Origin: RGIG3102 sp964369915
GTDB lineage: Bacteria; Bacillota; Clostridia; Oscillospirales; Ruminococcaceae
Assembly: GCA_964369915.1 (NCBI GenBank)
Contig: CAYJGG010000061.1
Span: forward strand, 1-10,732
DNA length: 10,732 nt
Direction: 5' to 3'
Shown here: one piece after another, positions 6,590 to 10,732 of the stretch
Position numbering within the stretch: the first letter of the stretch is position 1
Layout of the letters: the number at the start of each line of letters is the position of its first letter
The notes under the pieces: generated by a model
Told to the model about the DNA's origin: nothing
Seen by the model: the letters and a program-made list of their open reading frames with translations, nothing else
Databases searched by the model: none
Made by a program: the position numbers and the translations under genes

Positions 6590-6596
6590 CCTCCTT
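6590..6596 (-). promoter_or_regulatory. Perfect ribosome binding site for the GT2 TTG start
   Basis: AAGGAGG on the minus strand is seven bases before the TTG at 6581, in the short gap after the GT4 gene. It decides the start and makes this the strongest ribosome site in the window. Confidence 0.85.
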
Positions 6597-6600
6597 ATTT

Positions 6601-7818
6601 TTAAAAAATAAAATCAATTAATTGATTTAAAACTTTGTTTCTTTGATGATTTTCTAAATGATATGTTAAAGCGTTTTTAGAAAGAAGATCTCTGTCTTCT
6701 TGTGATAGGTTATATAGCTTTATTATATTTTCAGCCAAATGAATTTCATCATCAGCAGCTGCACAAAATCCGCAATTAGCTTTAGTAATAACTTTACTGC
6801 CTTCGCCGTCCATACTCGTTAAAATAGGACGTTTTGCTGCAAGATAGCTAGTTATTTTAGCTGGAATAGTGAGCCCTATATCATCACTTTTCCTTAAAGA
6901 GGCAAATAAGGCATCGGCTAAAGTGTGGTATATTGGCATATCATCAACAGGTTTTGAGCCGAAAAAATCAAAATATTCGCTCACATCTTCAGCTTTTACT
7001 AAGTTTTCAATATCATTTTTGCTCATCCCATCACCCACAATTATACATTTAATATCGGTGATGCTTTTGTTTTTTATAATTTTAATTGCACGAATTAAAA
7101 CTTCTAAATTTTGTGCAGGTGAAATATTGCCTGCATAAACTATTTTAAAATAATTTTTATATTTTTCTGATAATTCCTTATTAAAAATCTCAGTTTCGTA
7201 TAATTCCTCGCAGTATTGAGGGATAGTTGCAATTTTATCGCTAGTTTTATTAGTCACTTTTTTTAAAACATCGTTTAAAGAAGGGCTCATTGCAATTAAT
7301 TTATCACTTTTTTTATAATGCCAATCACTAGTGATTTTTAGTAAATTTCTTAAAAATTTATTTTGGATAGGCAAAACAGAATATAAATTTTCAGGCCATA
7401 AGTCTAATACATAGCTAGTTAGTGGAACTTTTTTTAATTTTGAATAAATAATAGCTGGAAATATCATATAAACAGGGCTTGTTTCATAGCAAAACACTGC
7501 ATCATATTTTTTATTTAATAAAGACAAAATTTTAAATGAAGCGAAAAAAGGAAAAGAGATGTAATTTAAAAATATTCTTAAACTAGAGTTTCCTTTTCTT
7601 GTGATTTCCCATGCTCTATAAACATTAACGCCAGCATAATTCTGCTTTAAATTTTTAAAAAAACCATAGCCTTCTGGGATAATTCCATTAGGATAATTAG
7701 GAATTCCACAAACAACATCAACTTCGATATCATTTTCATAAAATCCCTGTGCAATATCGCTAATTCTAAAATTTTCAGGCCAGAAATGCTGGCTTATAAT
7801 TAAAATTCTTTTTTTCAA
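6601..7818 (-). CDS. wbuB: GT4 family glycosyltransferase, WbuB-like (probable L-FucNAc transferase)
   Basis: This is a 405-residue GT-B glycosyltransferase. The N-terminal acceptor domain opens with LIISQHFWPENFRISDIA (6-23) and contains GIPNYPNG (38-45), ETSPVYMIFPA (112-122) and DLWPENL (139-145), a combination characteristic of WbuB-type enzymes. The C-terminal donor domain has IVYAGNISPAQNL (226-238), IIVGDGMSKNDIE (259-271) and IPAKITSYLAAKRPIL (318-333). WbuB is the transferase linked to L-FucNAc in the E. coli O26 locus, and capEFG lie directly upstream here, so UDP-L-FucNAc is the likely donor; specificity is inferred, not seen. No membrane helices. The start is a TTG at 7818 with AGGAA (7825-7829) six bases before it, overlapping the stop of capG, which suggests translational coupling. 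Confidence 0.85.
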   Translation of the reverse strand: MKKRILIISQHFWPENFRISDIAQGFYENDIEVDVVCGIPNYPNGIIPEGYGFFKNLKQNYAGVNVYRAWEITRKGNSSLRIFLNYISFPFFASFKILSLLNKKYDAVFCYETSPVYMIFPAIIYSKLKKVPLTSYVLDLWPENLYSVLPIQNKFLRNLLKITSDWHYKKSDKLIAMSPSLNDVLKKVTNKTSDKIATIPQYCEELYETEIFNKELSEKYKNYFKIVYAGNISPAQNLEVLIRAIKIIKNKSITDIKCIIVGDGMSKNDIENLVKAEDVSEYFDFFGSKPVDDMPIYHTLADALFASLRKSDDIGLTIPAKITSYLAAKRPILTSMDGEGSKVITKANCGFCAAADDEIHLAENIIKLYNLSQEDRDLLSKNALTYHLENHQRNKVLNQLIDFIF

Positions 7819-7827
7819 AATAAATTC

Positions 7828-8964
7828 CTAATCTTCTATTTCTTTTCTCCACACAAATTCATTTACGATTTTGTAGTAGCTTTGAATTATTTTAACAACT
7901 TTTATTGAAACATTAGTGTCAACATAGTCTGGTGCTAGCACATAAGGTTCATCGTTTTGTTTCATTGCGTGGCTCATTTCGATAGCTTCAAGCACTTGTC
8001 TTGCTGTTGTGCCACCGATAATAACACTGCCTTTATCTAAAACTTCAGGGCGTTCTGTTGAATTTCTTAAAGAAACGCCTGCAAAATCTAATATCGCGCT
8101 TTCTTCTGGAAGAGTGCCGCTATCTGAAAGAACGCAGTATGCATTTTTTTGCAGTTTATTATAATCAAAAAATCCAAAAGGTGGAAGAGGTTTGATATTT
8201 TCATGGAAAATAAAGCCCTTTTCTTCCACTTTCTTTTTACTTCTTGGGTGCATTGAATAAACAACTGGCATATTATAAGTTTTTGCAATTTCATTTAATG
8301 CATTCATTAAAGAGTAAAAGCGTTTTTCATTATCTAAATTTTCTTCTCTATGAAGAGAAACGATAAAATACTTGCCTTTTTCTAAATCTAGTGTTTTTAA
8401 AACTTTTGAAGCGTTAATCTCTTTTTCAAATCTTGTTAAAACTTCTTGCATAGGGCTACCAGTAACAAAAATTCTTTCTTTTGCAATGCCCTCGCTTATT
8501 AAATATCTTCTTGAATGCTCAGTGTAAGGAAGATTAACATCAGAAGTGTGGTCTACTATTCTTCTGTTGATTTCTTCAGGAAGATTTTGGTCAAAACATC
8601 TGTTGCCAGCTTCCATATGAAATACTGGAATTTTTAATCTTTTTGCAGAAATTGCAGCAAGACAGCTGTTTGTATCTCCTAAAACTAATAGAGCATCTGG
8701 CTTTTCTTTAGCTAAAACCTCGTAAGATTTTGCTAAAATATTGCCCATACTTTCACCTAAATGCTCGCCAACACAGCTTAAAAAATAATCAGGTTGACGT
8801 AATTGTAATTCTTCAAAGAATATTTCATTTAATGTGTAGTCATAGTTTTGTCCTGTGTGCACTAAAATATGATTAAAATATTTATCGCACGCCTTTATAA
8901 CTTCGCACAGCCTTATAATTTCAGGGCGAGTGCCTACAATTGTCATAACTTTTAATTTATTCAT
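7828..8964 (-). CDS. capG: UDP-GlcNAc C2 epimerase family enzyme CapG/FnlC (UDP-L-FucNAc synthesis)
   Basis: This is a complete 378-residue protein of the non-hydrolysing UDP-N-acetylglucosamine 2-epimerase fold. Key segments are TIVGTRPEIIRL (8-19), HTGQNYDYTLNEIFFEE (36-52), GDTNS with Asp97, MEAGNRCFDQNLPEEINRR (117-135) with Glu118, Glu130 and Glu131, SLHREEN with His205, and LSDSGTLPEES (279-289) for UDP binding. The GNRCFDQ and PYTEHSRRYL wording is that of the CapG/FnlC/WbjD branch, which epimerises C2 of the reduced intermediate to give UDP-N-acetyl-L-fucosamine, rather than that of ManNAc-forming WecB. Context with capE and capF supports this. The ATG at 8964 is preceded by AAGGAAGGAA at a long spacing. 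The protein is soluble and cytoplasmic. Confidence 0.92.
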   Translation of the reverse strand: MNKLKVMTIVGTRPEIIRLCEVIKACDKYFNHILVHTGQNYDYTLNEIFFEELQLRQPDYFLSCVGEHLGESMGNILAKSYEVLAKEKPDALLVLGDTNSCLAAISAKRLKIPVFHMEAGNRCFDQNLPEEINRRIVDHTSDVNLPYTEHSRRYLISEGIAKERIFVTGSPMQEVLTRFEKEINASKVLKTLDLEKGKYFIVSLHREENLDNEKRFYSLMNALNEIAKTYNMPVVYSMHPRSKKKVEEKGFIFHENIKPLPPFGFFDYNKLQKNAYCVLSDSGTLPEESAILDFAGVSLRNSTERPEVLDKGSVIIGGTTARQVLEAIEMSHAMKQNDEPYVLAPDYVDTNVSIKVVKIIQSYYKIVNEFVWRKEIED

Positions 8965-8991
8965 AAATAGGACTATTCCTTCCTTGAGTTT

Positions 8992-9005
8992 GAAAATTAA
9001 TTTTC
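8992..9005. other. Perfect 14-base palindrome in the capF–capG gap
   Basis: GAAAATTAATTTTC reads the same on both strands. It lies in the largest gap between the sugar-nucleotide genes (91 bases), where the flanking bases are nearly all A or T. It could be a regulator site or chance; no convincing promoter was found with it. Confidence 0.3.
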
Positions 9006-9055
9006 GTATTGATTTTGTGATATAAAACTTTAAAATTTTAAAAATTATTATAGTA

Positions 9056-10165
9056 TTAAACTTCTAAATAATAAGTATCTGGTTTTTCAGGATTGAAAAT
9101 TTCGCTCGACCAAAATAGACAAATCATATCATCATCGCCAACGTTTGTTATTAAATGAGTGTAGCCGACTGGGATATCAACAACTGTTGGCGTTTCGCTA
9201 TTTACAGGATAAGAAATAACTTCATCACTTAAAATATTTCTAAAACGAATTTCGGCACTGCCTTTAATAACAAAGAATTTTTCAACTTTTGTGTTATGCC
9301 AGTGATTTCCTCTTGTTATTCCAGGTTTTGTTGTGCTAATAAATATTTGCCCTAGATTTTCAGATTTTATAAATTCACTTAGCCAGCCACGATTGTCCGT
9401 ATTTTTAACTAATGGATAGCTAAATCCATCACTAGGTAAAAAACTTAAAAATGTTCCGTATAATCTTCTCATTAATAAGCTATCTAAACTAGGCATTACT
9501 AAATCTTTACGGCTTTGATTGAATTTTGAAATTGCTTTATATAAATTTCCAAGTGTAATTTTATGAAGGGTATCAATTTCATAAAATCCTGTTTGATAAT
9601 CAGTTTCATTTTCTAATATAAAAAGGAATTTTTCGATAATATCATCGATATAACATAGAGTTAATTCATAGTTTTCATCAGAAATACTAACTTCTAAATT
9701 ATTTACAATATTGTGCATAAAAGTTGCCACAACTGTATTGTAATTAGGTTTAGACCATTTACCAAAAACTCCGTATAATCTAAAGATTATAGCCTTGTTC
9801 TCTTCGTTTTCTAAAAATAAATCTTCGCCTTGTTTTTTGCTTTTTCCATAATCATTTTCTAACTGCGCTTGAATAGAAGAAGAAATAATTATAGGCGATT
9901 TATTATTATATTTTTTTAAAGTGTCAATTAGAGTTTTTGAAAAATCAGTGTTGCCTTCGTAAAATTCTTTTGTATCTTTTGGGCGATTAATTCCAGCTAA
10001 ATGAAAAACAAAATCAGCATCTTTACAATAATTATCTAAATCTTCATTTGTTGAGTGTCTATCGTATAAATATAAATTATTATATCCATTTTGAATTAAA
10101 TTAGCAGTTAGATTTTTTCCAATAAATCCGTTTGAGCCAGTTATTAATATTTTTTTATCCTTCAA
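9056..10165 (-). CDS. capF: CapF/FnlB bifunctional reductase–epimerase (UDP-L-FucNAc synthesis)
   Basis: This is a 369-residue two-domain enzyme. The N-terminal short-chain dehydrogenase domain has ILITGSNGFIGKNL (6-19) for NADPH binding, HLAGINRP (55-62), ISSSIQAQ (94-101) and the catalytic Tyr106-xxx-Lys110. The C-terminal cupin domain (from about 250) has GNHWHNTKVEKF (286-297), with His288, His290 and Glu295 as likely metal ligands, and His337 further on. In S. aureus CapF the cupin epimerises the CapE product at C3 and the N-terminal domain then reduces C4, giving UDP-N-acetyl-L-talosamine, the substrate of CapG. The preferred start is the TTG at 10165, which gives MKDKKILITG and sits ten bases after AGGAG. 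A TTG at 10174 is only one base from that site. Either start lies within the end of capE, so translation is coupled. Confidence 0.92.
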   Translation of the reverse strand: MKDKKILITGSNGFIGKNLTANLIQNGYNNLYLYDRHSTNEDLDNYCKDADFVFHLAGINRPKDTKEFYEGNTDFSKTLIDTLKKYNNKSPIIISSSIQAQLENDYGKSKKQGEDLFLENEENKAIIFRLYGVFGKWSKPNYNTVVATFMHNIVNNLEVSISDENYELTLCYIDDIIEKFLFILENETDYQTGFYEIDTLHKITLGNLYKAISKFNQSRKDLVMPSLDSLLMRRLYGTFLSFLPSDGFSYPLVKNTDNRGWLSEFIKSENLGQIFISTTKPGITRGNHWHNTKVEKFFVIKGSAEIRFRNILSDEVISYPVNSETPTVVDIPVGYTHLITNVGDDDMICLFWSSEIFNPEKPDTYYLEV

Positions 10166-10732
10166 GGCTATCAAGCTCCTCTTTTATATAATCAGTAGTT
10201 TTCATTTTTTCTATTGTTTCTTTTATTGTTAGCCTTTTTGTGTTATGGCTGGTGTATGATTCTAATACTTTTTCATTTTCATTGCCTTCGATAAAGTATT
10301 TATCATAGTTTAAATCTCTATTATCAGCTGGCACTCTATAATATTCGCCTAAATCAATAGCTTTCATAGCCTCTTCTTCTGTTAATAAAGTTTCATATAA
10401 TTTTTCGCCATGTCTTGGACCGATAACTTTAGTTTGTGTAATCCCAAAAAGCTCTTGAGTTGCAAGTGCTAAATCTTTTATAGTGCAAGCTGGAGCTTTT
10501 TGAACAAATAAATCGCCAGCCTTACCGTTTGTAAAAGCAAAAGTCACTAAATCAACAGCCTCATCTAAATTCATTAAAAATCTAGTCATTTCAGGGTTTG
10601 TTATAGTTAAAGGTTTTCCAATTCTTATTTGCTCGCGGAATAATGGAATAACACTTCCACGTGAACACATAACATTGCCATATCTTGTGCAGCAAATCAT
10701 TGTTTTATTTTCATCAACAGTTCTCGCTTTTG
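10155..10732 (-). CDS. capE: CapE/FnlA UDP-GlcNAc 4,6-dehydratase/5-epimerase, C-terminal part
   Basis: The reading frame is open to the right edge, so the 5' part, with the NADP-binding and catalytic region, is missing; about 190 residues of a protein usually near 340 are visible. Residues leading into ICCTRYGNVMCSRGSVIPLF, then TITNPEMTRFLMNLDEAVDLV, GDLFVQKAPACTI, GPRHGEKLYETLL and YYRVPADNRDLNYDKYF, are unmistakable for the CapE/FnlA/WbjB branch of the polysaccharide dehydratases. The enzyme starts UDP-L-FucNAc synthesis by dehydrating UDP-GlcNAc and inverting C5. An internal ATG at 10698-10700 begins within conserved sequence and is not a start. The stop (10155-10157) overlaps the beginning of capF. 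Confidence 0.95.
   Translation of the reverse strand, partial: KARTVDENKTMICCTRYGNVMCSRGSVIPLFREQIRIGKPLTITNPEMTRFLMNLDEAVDLVTFAFTNGKAGDLFVQKAPACTIKDLALATQELFGITQTKVIGPRHGEKLYETLLTEEEAMKAIDLGEYYRVPADNRDLNYDKYFIEGNENEKVLESYTSHNTKRLTIKETIEKMKTTDYIKEELDSLEG
10176..10180 (-). promoter_or_regulatory. Ribosome binding site for capF within capE
   Basis: AGGAG, inside GAGGAG on the minus strand, lies ten bases before the TTG at 10165 and one base before the TTG at 10174. The spacing favours the former. It is embedded in the last codons of capE. Confidence 0.65.

Noticed and set aside
6869..7138. Plus-strand open frame antisense to the GT4 gene
   Set aside because: It is a shadow of conserved GT4 coding sequence; the composition mirrors the reverse of that gene.
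8088..8294. Second minus-strand frame inside capG
   Set aside because: It is an out-of-frame shadow within a clearly conserved epimerase gene.
7828..8964. WecB-type UDP-ManNAc-forming epimerase
   Set aside because: The fold is the same, but the signature wording around 117-152 and the adjacency to capE and capF place it in the CapG/FnlC branch.
9021..9055. Internal promoter between capF and capG
   Set aside because: A TATAAT-like -10 can be found in the AT-rich gap, but no acceptable -35 stands at the right distance.

Overview
The window is AT-rich DNA (about 30% GC by eye) in which every convincing gene lies on the minus strand, so transcription runs from the right end of the window to the left. 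Strong purine-rich ribosome binding sites, TTG starts, a Gram-positive-style lipoprotein carrying a trigger-factor-like foldase, and a DUF1904/DUF2304 gene set all suggest a low-GC Bacillota, most likely class Clostridia. This is an inference from gene style; no rRNA or other marker is present.

Right and centre (about 2481 to the right edge) is a cell-surface polysaccharide locus that looks like one long transcription unit. In reading order it holds capE (5' end off the window), capF and capG, which are the three enzymes that turn UDP-GlcNAc into UDP-N-acetyl-L-fucosamine. Next come a WbuB-like GT4 glycosyltransferase (probable L-FucNAc transferase), a GT2 glycosyltransferase of the polyprenyl-phosphate sugar synthase type, and its usual small membrane partner, a DUF2304 protein. 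An MBOAT O-acyltransferase and a membrane-anchored SGNH-fold protein follow, together a probable extracytoplasmic O-acylation machine. A DUF1904 (tautomerase-fold) protein closes the unit. Inferred working model: CapEFG supply L-FucNAc, the GTs build a lipid-linked glycan, the GT2/DUF2304 pair makes a lipid-phosphate sugar donor for side-chain decoration, and MBOAT/SGNH O-acylates the exported polymer. The flippase, polymerase and priming transferase are not in this window.

Left of the locus is a gene with its own promoter and intrinsic terminator for an FKBP-type prolyl isomerase lipoprotein, then a CPBP-family intramembrane protease gene. At the extreme left edge is a 110-bp-period tandem repeat that can fold into a compact three-way junction plus a further long hairpin. 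Its innermost copy supplies the last codons and stop of the protease gene. The repeat is the least explained and most interesting element here, and the window starts in the middle of it.

Several start codons needed correction. The GT4, GT2 and capF genes start at TTG. The FKBP lipoprotein, the GT2 and the DUF2304 gene start downstream of the longest possible start, where good Shine-Dalgarno sequences sit. No gene-free stretch exceeds 300 bases. The longer gaps are 1-142 (repeat), 1049-1180 (promoter and terminator), 2348-2480 (promoter), 5795-5876 (a bulged hairpin) and 8965-9055 (a short palindrome).
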